NCBI GenBank assembly: GCA_003225175.1
Contig: QIBA01000054.1
Span: forward strand, 31,356 to 95,355
Reading direction: 5' to 3'
From: Acidobacteriota bacterium
GTDB lineage: Bacteria; Acidobacteriota; Terriglobia; Terriglobales; Acidobacteriaceae
Length of the DNA stretch: 64,000 nt
Part shown: one piece after another, positions 1-9,080 of the stretch
Layout of the letters: each line of letters opens with the position of its first letter
How positions within the stretch are numbered: the first letter of the stretch is position 1
Made by a program: the position numbers and the translations under genes
The notes under the pieces: generated by a model
What the model was told of the DNA's origin: nothing
Databases searched by the model: none
What the model saw: only the letters and a program-made list of their open reading frames with translations

Positions 1-331
1 CAGCGGCCTTTAGGAGAATCTCGAGCTGCGAAGCAACGGTTCCGCGAAACTTGCCGCCGTTTGCCGCCCTCCTGCAGGTGGCGATCAAGAGAATGTCCCG
101 GTGGAATCCGCCGAATTCCTTGAGCTTGGGCAATAGCAGAGCAGGCTTGGAAAGGTAATCTAAACGTAACTCCAGCAAGGAGTTCTCGTTCGCGGCGTGT
201 TCGATTTTCTCCATCAATTCAGAGGGGCTGGAGGCGAACAAGGCAACACATAGCCGAGGAAGGCGATGCCTCAGAAATCGTGCCGCATAGCCTGGAGTAT
301 CGCTTTTCATCAACTTACGCCGGACGGGCAT
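1..331 (-). CDS. aroD: Type I 3-dehydroquinate dehydratase, 5' part (cut by window edge)
   Basis: Reading leftward from ATG at 331 (or the in-frame ATG at 310), an open frame runs off the window edge for about 110 codons. It contains RLCVALFASSPSELMEKIE, then LLELRLDYLSKP, then DILLIATCRRAANGGKFRGT. This pattern of a 'CVA' first strand, an 'ELRLDYL' second strand and an 'IATCR....GG.F.G' third strand is typical of class I (Schiff-base) 3-dehydroquinase of the shikimate pathway, which removes water from 3-dehydroquinate. The catalytic His and Lys lie beyond the edge. In many Acidobacteriota this domain is fused to shikimate dehydrogenase (AroE), which cannot be tested here. No clear ribosome site favours one start over the other. 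Confidence 0.8.
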   Translation of the reverse strand, partial: MPVRRKLMKSDTPGYAARFLRHRLPRLCVALFASSPSELMEKIEHAANENSLLELRLDYLSKPALLLPKLKEFGGFHRDILLIATCRRAANGGKFRGTVASQLEILLKAA

Positions 332-554
332 CTTAATGGTGCACAAGAGTAGATGCAACTGCAAAGCTAAAGTGAACTATGCTGGTGGGCTACTCCCGTA
401 TTCATCTGGTTACTACGCGCATAATGTACTGTCGGGTATGCTCGGCTACATTGAGGCGCATCTCGCGTTGCCGCGCCCCGGATCCGGTTCTCGGGGGACA
501 TTCCCTAAAGTGCTCTTTTCCTAAGACTTGGCGTCCGCGAAGCTTGGAGGACCT

Positions 555-2339
555 ATGCGAAACACACTTGCTGCCTTTTTGCTGATGACTGCCGCTGCTC
601 TGGCCCAGGATCAGCCGTCTACATCTACTCCCACTCAGGGCAACCCACCGCAAGAGCAGCAACAGACGCAGCAGCAAGTGACTCCTGCTTCGCCCGCAAC
701 GACCGAAGCGCCGAGCGTCACGCAGCCGCCAGCTGCTCAGCAGCCTGAGACTCAAGCGCCGCCCGCGCAAGTGCCCGCAGCTCAGGCGGCGCCTGTTCCT
801 CAACAAGCGCCAACACCAGAACCTGCTCCAGAGAATCTGGCCAAGCCGACCCAGGCACAACCGAGCATTGCCAAGACAAACAAGGTTGAGCTATTCAGGG
901 GCCCAACCCTCTCCGATGTGTACTGTTCTGGCTTTATCACCAAGCAGGATGTTCATGCCAGCGCTATCGTCATCGACGATGCGCGCGCGCCAGAACAGGT
1001 GAGGTCGGCAGAACGTTCCTACATTTATCTGAGCGGCAGGGGCGTGGAGGAAGGCCGGGAGTATCTACTGTTACGGCATACACACGATCCCAATCACAAT
1101 CAGTCTTTCCCCGGACAGCTTGGGTTGCTCAGTAGTTTGGGTGAGTTGTACGAGGATTTGGGTCGGGCCAAGGTGATCGCGGTAAGAAAGAAGGTCGGAG
1201 TTGCACTGGTTGAACAGGGCTGTTCTGAGGTCCTGCCGGGTGATATGGCCGTCCCATTTCAGGAACGTCCGCGGCCGGAATACAAGCAGACGAATTTTGA
1301 ACAGTTTGCTGTACCCACTGGCAAGACAAAAGGACGGGTCGTGCTGGCTCAGGATCTAGGCACCCTGGTCGGTAATCACCGAATCATTTACCTTAATGTC
1401 GGAGAAGCACAAGGAGTCAAGCCTGGCGACTACTTCCGGGCGCTGCGCGACTACGGCTCCATCGCGAACAATCCGGCTGAGTCCCTGCCTTTCAAGGCTC
1501 CGCCATACGACCCGACGCAGAAGAATCCCCCGAATTTCGAATTTCGTGGACACGCAGGTGAGCTGCCCATTCGCGCCATCGGAGAAATGATCGTCCTAAA
1601 CACGACTCCGAACACTTCGACTGCTCTCACCACGTACACCCCAGAAGAAATTCACCTCGGCGATACGATTGAGATGATCGACTCGACACCATTACCGCCT
1701 CCGGCAGTTGAGGCCACCGCGGCAGCCCTGCCTCCAACTATCAATTGCTCCGTGAGCCGCTCCACGATCCAGGTTGGAGAGTCGTCAATCATTACCTGCA
1801 ACGGTGTCGCTGAGGAAGGACACACGCTGACCTACAGCTATCAGGCAAGCGCCGGACAGATCACTCCTCGAGAGAATCGAGCAACACTCACTCCGAACGC
1901 TCCTGGTCCGATTACCGTGACCGCGACAGCGGTTGATGATCGCAATTTGTCAGCGCAAAGCACGGTGAACCTTGACGTGCAGTCAGCGCCGTTGTCTCCA
2001 ACCAGCACGGAGAGCACCGGCTCGCTCACTCCCAGCATGCTGAACGAACTCACGTTTAAGCTTGGCAGCGCTCGTGTGGATAACCGCGCAAAAGCGGAGC
2101 TCGATGACGATGCTCTTCGCCTGCAGCGCGATGCGAACGCAACGTTGATCATTGAAGGCTCGGCAAATCCATCAGAGAACGAAGCTCTGGCTTTGCAACG
2201 CGCCGAAAACGCGAAGACCTATCTCACTCAGAGCAAGGGTATCGATGCAAGTCGCATTCAGACTCGCGCAGCGCAAACCAAAACGGGAGCCAAGGTTGTG
2301 GTTGTGATGGTTCCGGCCGGAGCTCCTCCGCAACAATAA
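555..2339 (+). CDS. Exported protein with Pro/Gln-rich N-terminus and OmpA-like C-terminal domain
   Basis: A 594-residue protein. The ATG at 555 is preferred over the upstream TTG at 528 because GGAGG lies just before it (546-550) and translation then opens with a signal peptide (MRNTLAAFLLMTAAALAQ). Residues 20-100 are low-complexity Pro/Gln/Ala/Thr. Residues about 110-385 form a domain I do not recognise. Near residues 390-480 there is a bacterial Ig-like stretch (INCSVSRSTIQVGESSIITC). The last 100 residues resemble an OmpA peptidoglycan-associating domain (LTFKLGSARVDNRAKAELDD at its start, LALQRAENAKTYL in the helix). It probably sits in the outer membrane or periplasm and anchors to peptidoglycan. 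Its exact role is unknown. Confidence 0.8.
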   Translation: MRNTLAAFLLMTAAALAQDQPSTSTPTQGNPPQEQQQTQQQVTPASPATTEAPSVTQPPAAQQPETQAPPAQVPAAQAAPVPQQAPTPEPAPENLAKPTQAQPSIAKTNKVELFRGPTLSDVYCSGFITKQDVHASAIVIDDARAPEQVRSAERSYIYLSGRGVEEGREYLLLRHTHDPNHNQSFPGQLGLLSSLGELYEDLGRAKVIAVRKKVGVALVEQGCSEVLPGDMAVPFQERPRPEYKQTNFEQFAVPTGKTKGRVVLAQDLGTLVGNHRIIYLNVGEAQGVKPGDYFRALRDYGSIANNPAESLPFKAPPYDPTQKNPPNFEFRGHAGELPIRAIGEMIVLNTTPNTSTALTTYTPEEIHLGDTIEMIDSTPLPPPAVEATAAALPPTINCSVSRSTIQVGESSIITCNGVAEEGHTLTYSYQASAGQITPRENRATLTPNAPGPITVTATAVDDRNLSAQSTVNLDVQSAPLSPTSTESTGSLTPSMLNELTFKLGSARVDNRAKAELDDDALRLQRDANATLIIEGSANPSENEALALQRAENAKTYLTQSKGIDASRIQTRAAQTKTGAKVVVVMVPAGAPPQQ

Positions 2340-2370
2340 GAGCAACGTTCCAGGACGGGACTCTCCATGG

Positions 2371-2396
2371 TAAAGACGCAGCATGCTGCGTCTTTA
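2371..2396. repeat. Family A palindrome, copy 1
   Basis: A perfect 26-bp palindrome with half-site TAAAGACGCAGCA, 31 bp after the stop of the OmpA-like gene. Related copies lie at 22945-22972, 25928-25960, 27335-27370, 37583-37618 and 58903-58930, with a weaker one at 2851-2878. It lacks a T-tract, so any terminator role is only possible. Confidence 0.85.
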
Positions 2397-2516
2397 TCAG
2401 AACGCAGGTGCTCGCAACGTCCACTATTCAAGCCACCGGCGAGCTTTTCTCCGCCAACCCGCCTCACAGCCAACCGAATCTGACTGAAGGAAGGTTCTTA
2501 AGGGAGGATTCAATCC

Positions 2517-2807
2517 ATGGCAACGAAGAGTCGTAGTCGCAGCTCCAGTTCGCGTAGCAGGAGCAGTCGATCGCGCGGCAGGAAGTCTTCACGCCGCAAA
2601 TATAGCCCCAGCGCCGGGAGCGACGTGAAGCGCGAAATGCATGAGTTCAAGCGCGGGAAACTGAAATCCGGTCGAAGCGGAAAGACGGTGAAGAGCCGCA
2701 AACAGGCGATCGCGATCGGTCTCTCTGAAGCGCGGCGCAAGGGAAAGAAAGTGCCCGCGAAGAAGAGCAGTGGACGATCTTCGTCCTCGCATCGCAAAGC
2801 CGCCTAA
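2517..2807 (+). CDS. DUF6496 family small basic protein
   Basis: A 96-residue, very basic Ser/Arg/Lys-rich protein. The ATG is preceded by AGGGAGG at 2501-2507. The N-terminal 35 residues are mostly RS/SR dipeptides. The central block (VKREMHEFKRGKLKSG followed by KQAIAIGLSEARRKGKKVP) is the conserved core of the DUF6496 family, small proteins common in soil bacteria. The tail is again Lys/Ser-rich. The composition suggests nucleic-acid binding, but no function is established. It stands alone between family A palindromes. Confidence 0.8.
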   Translation: MATKSRSRSSSSRSRSSRSRGRKSSRRKYSPSAGSDVKREMHEFKRGKLKSGRSGKTVKSRKQAIAIGLSEARRKGKKVPAKKSSGRSSSSHRKAA

Positions 2808-2850
2808 ACCAAGTTGGTCTAACTGCGGGCGGCTGCGAATGAACTGATGG

Positions 2851-2878
2851 GAGAGGCGCGGTGGTCCGCGTCTCTACC
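2851..2878. terminator. Hairpin between convergent genes (weak family A variant)
   Basis: GAGGCGCGG and CCGCGTCTC face each other across a 4-nt loop, giving a stem with one G-T pair. It lies between the ends of the convergent DUF6496 and guaD genes, so it could stop transcription from both sides. There is no clear T-run. The right side (GCGTCTCTAC) matches the family A palindromes. Confidence 0.4.
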
Positions 2879-2885
2879 GCCATCC

Positions 2886-3353
2886 CTAATAGGGAATCTT
2901 GTCCGGCTTCTGCTCCCAAGCCTTGAATGCGGCCAGCGCCTCTTCCCGCAATAGCTGCTGCATCCGGACTGAACGTTTTAACGTTGGTTTCGCGAGTTCC
3001 TGGTAGATGAACGCGTCGTCAAAGCCGATTCTCGCTGCGTCCGCGGCGGTATTCGCGTAATACACGTTCTTCGGACGAGCCCAGTAGATTAGGCCCATAC
3101 ACATAGGACAAGGCTCGCAACTTGTGTAGATTTCGCAGCCGGTCAGCTGGAACGTCTTCAGCTTTCGGCAAGCAGCGCGGATTGCGATGACCTCGGCATG
3201 TGCGCTTGGATCGTTCGTAGCAAGCACCTGATTCGCACCTTCGCCGACAATCTCGTCATCCTTGACTACAAGAGCTCCGAAAGGTCCGCCGTTCCCGGAA
3301 TGAACATTCTGCAGGGAGAGTTCAATCGCTCTCCGCATGAACTTAAGATCCAA
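2886..3353 (-). CDS. guaD: Guanine deaminase (cytidine deaminase-fold nucleoside deaminase)
   Basis: 155 residues, matching the short Bacillus-type GuaD that converts guanine to xanthine. The zinc site is complete: HAEVIAI supplies the His ligand and catalytic Glu (about residues 53-59), and CEPCPMC (about 79-85) supplies the two Cys ligands. The C-terminal part (GFDDAFIYQEL) is also typical of this group rather than of tRNA adenosine deaminase TadA. The start is TTG at 3353, preceded by AGGTGAGG on its strand; an ATG five codons in (3338) is the alternative. It appears to be monocistronic and convergent with the DUF6496 gene. Confidence 0.85.
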   Translation of the reverse strand: MDLKFMRRAIELSLQNVHSGNGGPFGALVVKDDEIVGEGANQVLATNDPSAHAEVIAIRAACRKLKTFQLTGCEIYTSCEPCPMCMGLIYWARPKNVYYANTAADAARIGFDDAFIYQELAKPTLKRSVRMQQLLREEALAAFKAWEQKPDKIPY

Positions 3354-3591
3354 TCCTCACCTGGACAGAAAACGTTGAGAAGCTAAATCGATTGTAAATG
3401 GCGGCTTGCTGACTTTAGTGCGATGGGATTGCAAGAATTCTGGAAAGTGACGGTAGGACCAGCATAAAAGGGGTCCTGAATCGCTGTTCTTGTGATGTCG
3501 CCCGTGGACTGGCCGAGATCGGCCGGAGCCACTTTAGCATGCCTAACCATCCTCGATGCCGGACGTCTAAGAGCTTGTTTCAGGAGGGGCA

Positions 3592-6066
3592 ATGGACACT
3601 CTCGCCCAGGATGTTCGATATGGCCTTCGCGGCCTGAGCCGGGCTCCCGGTTTTGCACTGATTGCAATCCTGACGTTGGCGTTGGGAATCGGCGCAAACA
3701 CGGCCATCTTCAGCATCATTTACGCAGCTCTATTGCGTCCCTTGCCCTATCAAAAGCCGGGGCAGTTGGTCCGCCTGTACGAAACTGAGGCGGCGCCGGG
3801 CAACTATCCGTTCACAGGGCCGGATTTTCTGGACTGGAAAACGCAGAATCACAGCTTTCAGGACATGACGCTCATCAGCTGGGCTCACTCGATGAACCTG
3901 AGCGGACGCGGCGAACCTGACCACGTAATGGGTGTTCCCACCGAATCGAATTTCTTCTCGCTGCTGGGAGCGCGTCCCCTGCTCGGAAGAACCTGGGCTG
4001 CGGCGGAAGATGAGCCGGATCACGATCATGTGCTGATACTCGGCTATGGACTTTGGCAAAGTCATTTCGGTGGAGACCCGAAGATCCTCGGGAGCGATGT
4101 CGAGTTAAATGGGGAAAAGTACAGTGTCATTGGTGTAATGCCCGCCGGCTTTCATTTTCCGTCTGAAGCTCAGCTTTGGATTCCGCAAGACATGGACAGC
4201 AAGAGCCTCGGCCAGCGTGGTAGTCACTCATTTCGGGCTTTCGGGCGGCTCAGGCCCGGTGTCTCGCTGCAGCAGGCGCAATCGGAGATGTCGGTGATCG
4301 CCAGCCGGCTGGAGCAGCAATATCCAGATTCGAATCACAAAGTGGGCGCCTCGCTGGTTGAGTTACACGAAGACATGGTGGGCGAATCGCGCAGTTCGTT
4401 GCTAATGATGCTTTGGGCGGTTGCCCTCGTACTTCTGATCGCCTGTGCCAATATCGCCAACCTGTTGCTCTCGCGGGCAGTCGCTCGGCAAAGGGAGATG
4501 GCCATACGCGGCGCGCTTGGCGCGGGACGAACTCGTCTGATGCGACAGGTGCTCACCGAAAGTATTTTGCTGGCGGGTGCAGGAGCCATTGCCGGTCTGC
4601 TGCTGGCATGGGCCGGAGTAAGAGTCATTACCTCTCTGAAGCACTTGGGACTCCCTGCAGCGAACGTGATCGAAGTGAACCCCGCAGTGCTCGGTTTCAC
4701 TTTGGTACTGGCACTCATTACCGGAATCGTCTTCGGAATCGTGCCTGCATTGCAGATTTCCCGTCCGAGTTTTTATGAAGAACTCAAGGGCGGAGCCGGG
4801 GGCGCTGTGAGTCCCGGCCGCAAACGTCGCTCCGTCAGCGATACGTTGGTTATTGGCGAGGTCGCGCTCTCGCTTCTGCTCCTGATTTCCGCAGGGCTGC
4901 TTCTAAAAGATTTCGTAAGGCTGCGCAGCAACAATATTGGCGTGCGTCCAGAGGGTGTTTGGACCGCCGTTATCTCTCTCCCCGATGCTAAGTACAAAGA
5001 AAACCAGCCTCAATTCAATGTCGCACAATCCTTATTGGACAGGGTGAAAAGCATTGCCGGGCTGGAATCAGCTGCGCTCAGCACGCGAATGCCCCTTGAA
5101 GGAGGAAGTAACGGTTATATCTCTCTTCGTGGCCAGCCCTTTCATCCTATGAGCGGGCCGCTCGTCGAAAGTCATGCCGTTTCGCCGGATTATTTCAAAG
5201 CGATGGGAATTCCATTACTTCAGGGCAGGACGTTCACTGAAGAAGACGTGAACAGTCAATTCGCGCTTGATGAGCGCGTCGCGCCAATCTACAAGGCAGG
5301 TGGGAAACTTACGCCCGAGCAGAGCAATGGAATCACGATTCCCACAGTGGTCAATCAGGAGATGGTGCGAGAGTTCTGGCCTGATCAGAATCCTATCGGC
5401 CAGATGTTTGCGCGCGGTAACAAGGATGGTCCCTGGTATCAGGTGATAGGCGTCACAGGTGATGTGAAACAACACAGCATTACAAGCCGGCCCTATCCAG
5501 AGGCCTACACTGCCTTCGACGGTTCACAGTACTTGTATGTGGTGGTGCACACTTCAAGGCTATCGCTGGATGTAACTTCGGAAGTTCGGCACGCTCTGGC
5601 AGAGACTGATTCAGCCCTACCCCTGTTCGGAGTGCGGACTATGAACGATGTCATTGCCGAACACGCCAGCGGACAGCAATTTCTAGCCTTACTTGTAGGT
5701 CTCTTCTCCGGACTTGCGCTGCTGCTTGCCGCTGTCGGCATCTATGGCGTCTTGTCGTACCTGGTGACGCAGCGCACTCGCGAGATCGGCATTCGCATGT
5801 CCTTGGGAGCAAGTCGAGGCAATGTTTTGTCGCTTGTACTCAAACAGGGAATGCGTTTGGCTGGATTTGGCTTTGTTGCCGGACTAGTTGCCGCCCTGGT
5901 CGCCGGGCGACTGCTCTCTGGATTGTTGCATCAAGTCCATCCCAGCGACCCCTTCGTGATGTTTGCTACCGCCGCATCGCTGGCGGCAGTGGCGCTGGCG
6001 GCTTGCTATCTACCCGCCAGGCGGGCTGCCAAGGTTGATCCCATGGTGGCATTGCGGCACGAATAA
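3592..6066 (+). CDS. ABC transporter permease, acidobacterial duplicated orphan permease (ADOP) type
   Basis: 824 residues, ATG preceded by CAGGAGGGG. It opens with the ADOP signature (DVRYGLRGLSRAPGFALIAI, then LALGIGANTAIFSI in the first membrane helix). It carries two MacB-PCD/FtsX units: the first periplasmic domain at about 50-260 with FtsX helices at about 270-400, and the second at about 420-690 with FtsX helices at about 700-815. The second unit contains LVTQRTREIGIRMSLGASRG, the FtsX cytoplasmic motif. No ATPase gene is adjacent, which is usual for this family. The family is greatly expanded in Acidobacteriota. Its substrate is unknown; MacB-like export or envelope mechanotransmission is likely. 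Confidence 0.9.
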   Translation: MDTLAQDVRYGLRGLSRAPGFALIAILTLALGIGANTAIFSIIYAALLRPLPYQKPGQLVRLYETEAAPGNYPFTGPDFLDWKTQNHSFQDMTLISWAHSMNLSGRGEPDHVMGVPTESNFFSLLGARPLLGRTWAAAEDEPDHDHVLILGYGLWQSHFGGDPKILGSDVELNGEKYSVIGVMPAGFHFPSEAQLWIPQDMDSKSLGQRGSHSFRAFGRLRPGVSLQQAQSEMSVIASRLEQQYPDSNHKVGASLVELHEDMVGESRSSLLMMLWAVALVLLIACANIANLLLSRAVARQREMAIRGALGAGRTRLMRQVLTESILLAGAGAIAGLLLAWAGVRVITSLKHLGLPAANVIEVNPAVLGFTLVLALITGIVFGIVPALQISRPSFYEELKGGAGGAVSPGRKRRSVSDTLVIGEVALSLLLLISAGLLLKDFVRLRSNNIGVRPEGVWTAVISLPDAKYKENQPQFNVAQSLLDRVKSIAGLESAALSTRMPLEGGSNGYISLRGQPFHPMSGPLVESHAVSPDYFKAMGIPLLQGRTFTEEDVNSQFALDERVAPIYKAGGKLTPEQSNGITIPTVVNQEMVREFWPDQNPIGQMFARGNKDGPWYQVIGVTGDVKQHSITSRPYPEAYTAFDGSQYLYVVVHTSRLSLDVTSEVRHALAETDSALPLFGVRTMNDVIAEHASGQQFLALLVGLFSGLALLLAAVGIYGVLSYLVTQRTREIGIRMSLGASRGNVLSLVLKQGMRLAGFGFVAGLVAALVAGRLLSGLLHQVHPSDPFVMFATAASLAAVALAACYLPARRAAKVDPMVALRHE

Positions 6067-6260
6067 GCGCGATTCCCACTCTGAATCCTAACGATGCAGC
6101 CTGTATGCGCGACTTTAATGGAAGCTCCTATGGTTCTGGGCGCAAGGTAACCGCAGTTCTGCCCATGCTATAGTAACCGCACTTTCTGGCTTAACCCCAC
6201 AGCGGCCGTGAGGAGATCGCTGAGGCTTTAGCGGCGGAATCCGCGGCCCAGAGCACAGGT

Positions 6261-8342
6261 ATGTCCACCAGCTCGATGACCAAGCCGGCGGCAACTTCGA
6301 CGCTTCGCGTCCTGCCTTTGCTGGTGTTCTTCGACGAAGAGATCGAAATACGGCGCAATCTGGTCGACATACCTCGCTATCGGCCTATCGCCTTCGAGAG
6401 CGCTCTCAAGCTCCCGGCAGATGTGGAACGAATCGTAATCAGCGGTGAAGAATCGCTGCTGCTCCGCTTCTACGAAGAGATTCGCAAACCATCCTTCCGG
6501 CTGATTGCGCTTACCGGCCATCGTTTTCATGACCCGCGGCTCGACGCGCTTGTTTATGCCTACTTGCCCGCGAATACGCCTCACGAGTTGTTAGAACGCA
6601 CGATCGATAACGCTCTCGATCACATCCACCTGATACACGTCCGTGAACAAATCAATGAGCGGCTGCGCGGAGTCACTCGCGAGATCCAGGAGCTGAACAA
6701 GATCGGCGCAGCGCTCTCAGCCGAGCATCACCTCGATCGCCTGCTCGAACTAATTCTCACCAAGAGTCGGCACATCACGAACGCCGATGCCGGTTCACTC
6801 TACCTGGTCGAGTCAGCGCAGCAGCAGGAAAAGCCTCTTGCGCCCCATCACGCGATGTTGCCGCTCAATGCCGACGGGACCAGCGGACTGCCCGCTGCCG
6901 CGCTGGTCAAGGAAGAAGAAGAGGAAGAGCTGAAGCAAAAGCGTCTACATTTCAAGCTGGCGCAGAACGATTCCATCACGATCCCCTTTAGGGAATCGAC
7001 AATCGAAATTAACCACAAGTCCATCGCCGGTTACGTTGCAGCTACCGGAGAAATCGTCAACATTGAAGACGCGTACCACATCACTCCCGAAATTCCTTAC
7101 AGCATCAACCGCAAGTTCGACGAGGACTCTGGATACCGCACCAAGTCAATTCTGGCGGTACCACTTCGGGATCAGAAGGACCACATTGTCGGCGTGCTGC
7201 AGTTGATCAATGCGAAGCGCGACGGCAAGGTCAAACTCGATTCCCTCACTGCCGTGGACGAACAGGTGGTTTCTTTCAACGGCCGGCAGCAGGACATCGT
7301 CGCATCCCTCGGCAGCCAGGCCGCGGTCGCAGTCGAAAACAGCAGATTATACGAATCGATCCAGCGGCTCTTCGAGGGCTTTGTGCGCGCTTCGGTTATT
7401 GCGATTGAGGCTCGCGATCCCACGACATCAGGCCACTCGTTCCGGGTTGCAAACCTGACAGTCGCACTCGCCGAGGCGGTGCAACGCATCGAAACCGGCC
7501 CGTATGCCGACTTGCGCTTTACGCGCGAAGAGATGCGCGAGATTCGCTACGCATCGTTGTTGCACGACTTCGGCAAAGTTGGCGTGCGCGAGGAAGTGCT
7601 GGTCAAGGCAAAAAAGCTTTACCCCGCGCAACTTGAGTTAGTGAAGCAACGCTTCGAATTTGTGAAGCGCTCGATGCAGGCTGAGAAGCTGCAGCAACGC
7701 TTAGACTATGTTCTCGAGAAAGGCCGGGAAGAGTATCTGGCGAAGCTGGGTACCTTCGATAAGCAATTGAAGAAACAGCTGGAGGAGGCAGATCGCTTTT
7801 TCTCGGTTGTCCTCAAATCCGACGAACCAACCGTGCTGCCGGAAGGAAATTTCGAGAAGCTGCTTGACATCGCTGCGCGTCACTATCGTGATTTCGAAGG
7901 CGAAGAGAAGCCGCTGCTCACTCCGGATGAAGTACGCCTGCTCTCAATTCGCAAAGGCTCGCTTGACGAAAACGAGCGCCTGCAGATCGAGTCGCACGTG
8001 GTCCACACGTTCAATTTCCTACAGCAGATTCCCTGGACTTCCGAGATCCGCAACATTCCCGAAATCGCTCGCGGTCATCACGAGAAGCTCAACGGCTTGG
8101 GCTATCCGTATAAGCTCTCAGCGCCGGAGATCCCGGTGCAGACGCGCATGATGACGATCTCGGACATCTTTGACGCGCTCTCCGCGGCCGATCGTCCTTA
8201 CAAGAAGTCTGTAGACTTGGAACGCGCCCTGGAAATCTTGCGATATGCGGTAAAGGATGGCGAGCTCGACGCAGCGCTCTTCCAAGTCTTTCTCGATGCG
8301 AAGGTTTATCAGAAGTGGAAGGTTGAACCGCATCGGTACTGA
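6261..8342 (+). CDS. GAF/HD-GYP domain protein, probable cyclic-di-GMP phosphodiesterase
   Basis: 693 residues. Residues about 15-130 resemble a receiver-like fold without a recognisable phospho-acceptor. A GAF domain follows (about 145-365, with DAGSLYLVE). The C-terminal half is an HD-GYP phosphohydrolase: HSFRVANL helix, catalytic LLHDFGKVGV (HD near residues 434-435), then HHEKLNGLGYPY (near 605) and DIFDALSAADRPYKK. All metal-binding signatures are present. The HD and HHE..GYP motifs are about 170 residues apart, much farther than usual, because of an inserted Lys/Glu-rich, probably coiled-coil segment (about 445-545). It probably degrades c-di-GMP in response to a ligand bound by GAF. 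The Shine-Dalgarno is weak. Confidence 0.85.
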   Translation: MSTSSMTKPAATSTLRVLPLLVFFDEEIEIRRNLVDIPRYRPIAFESALKLPADVERIVISGEESLLLRFYEEIRKPSFRLIALTGHRFHDPRLDALVYAYLPANTPHELLERTIDNALDHIHLIHVREQINERLRGVTREIQELNKIGAALSAEHHLDRLLELILTKSRHITNADAGSLYLVESAQQQEKPLAPHHAMLPLNADGTSGLPAAALVKEEEEEELKQKRLHFKLAQNDSITIPFRESTIEINHKSIAGYVAATGEIVNIEDAYHITPEIPYSINRKFDEDSGYRTKSILAVPLRDQKDHIVGVLQLINAKRDGKVKLDSLTAVDEQVVSFNGRQQDIVASLGSQAAVAVENSRLYESIQRLFEGFVRASVIAIEARDPTTSGHSFRVANLTVALAEAVQRIETGPYADLRFTREEMREIRYASLLHDFGKVGVREEVLVKAKKLYPAQLELVKQRFEFVKRSMQAEKLQQRLDYVLEKGREEYLAKLGTFDKQLKKQLEEADRFFSVVLKSDEPTVLPEGNFEKLLDIAARHYRDFEGEEKPLLTPDEVRLLSIRKGSLDENERLQIESHVVHTFNFLQQIPWTSEIRNIPEIARGHHEKLNGLGYPYKLSAPEIPVQTRMMTISDIFDALSAADRPYKKSVDLERALEILRYAVKDGELDAALFQVFLDAKVYQKWKVEPHRY

Positions 8343-8422
8343 GAAGCTGGATTCCACTCCAGCGCTCCGCTCACAGCCAAGTAGCTAGTAACGAACAGGC
8401 TCTTCTGTCATAATCCCCCGTC

Positions 8423-8623
8423 ATGTGGGATGCTTTAACCCATTTCTTCTCGCGACTGCTTACCTTTGCTTGGTTCGCAGGGGCAGTGTTGATGCTTCTC
8501 ACGATTCCTGCGTGCATCTACAAGATTTTTTCTGCGCTATGGGAGACGGACGATTCTGAGGAAGAGCAGCAGAGCGTTTACGATGCCCCAGGCCAATCAC
8601 GGAAGGCTGCGAGGAGATTCTGA
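8423..8623 (+). CDS. Hypothetical small membrane protein
   Basis: 66 residues, one hydrophobic helix (about 10-38, FAWFAGAVLMLLTIPACIY), then an acidic stretch (ETDDSEEEQQ) and a basic C-terminus (RKAARRF). No Shine-Dalgarno stands out. It is supported mainly by the membrane-protein composition and by lying in a gap between well-supported genes. The family is not recognised and the function is unknown. Confidence 0.5.
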   Translation: MWDALTHFFSRLLTFAWFAGAVLMLLTIPACIYKIFSALWETDDSEEEQQSVYDAPGQSRKAARRF

Positions 8624-8644
8624 TCGCAGCAGGCAACGCCCTGT

Positions 8645-8917
8645 TCACTTCAACCAGTGATGATGCACCCCATCTCGGACAGCATTACCTATTGTGATAA
8701 TGCAACCCAAAACGGCTCCGAAGCTCCAGAGTGAGCCGATCACTCGTCCAAGGCTGAGGGTGAAACTACGGTGAGGCTTCAAGTAGGGATTGAACTCATT
8801 CCAGAAGGCTTCAGGATTGCGCCAAATCCAGATACCGAGTGCGAGAATCGCAAAGCATACCGTAGCCAGGCCCAGGTCGACCAGCACGCCGGCATGCATG
8901 AGGGAGTCGGGAATCAC
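8645..8917 (-). CDS. Hypothetical small membrane protein
   Basis: 90 residues from a GTG at 8917; an in-frame ATG at 8899 is the alternative start. It has two predicted membrane helices (about 10-32 LVDLGLATVCFAILALGIW and 57-78 VIGSLWSFGAVLGCIITIG) joined by a short polar loop. It is convergent with the preceding small membrane protein gene. The family is not recognised. Confidence 0.5.
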   Translation of the reverse strand: MIPDSLMHAGVLVDLGLATVCFAILALGIWIWRNPEAFWNEFNPYLKPHRSFTLSLGRVIGSLWSFGAVLGCIITIGNAVRDGVHHHWLK

Positions 8918-9029
8918 ACCTTATTTCACCGCGCAGTCCGTAAGCAGCAGGTCAAGAGCGCGTAAGGAATTTGTAAAGAGTAGCCATTCGAGGCTCATCT
9001 ACTTCTCTTATCCTGAGCCTCTCTGCTGG

Positions 9030-9054
9030 GCGAAGCATCTCCGCGATGCTTCGC
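9030..9054. terminator. Perfect 10-bp hairpin downstream of recG
   Basis: GCGAAGCATC and GATGCTTCGC flank a 5-nt loop, 27 bp beyond the recG stop. There is no T-tract on either strand. The left flank (TATCCTGAGC) resembles the end of a family B element, so this may be a degraded repeat that also serves as a transcript end. Confidence 0.4.
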
Positions 9055-9080
9055 ACTTACTTGCTGATATGAGCGGACCG

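Noticed and set aside
336..524. A 62-codon plus-strand ORF before the OmpA-like gene
   Set aside because: No ribosome site, no recognisable domain, composition not protein-like, and it overlaps another short open frame; it lies in the leader between two divergent genes.
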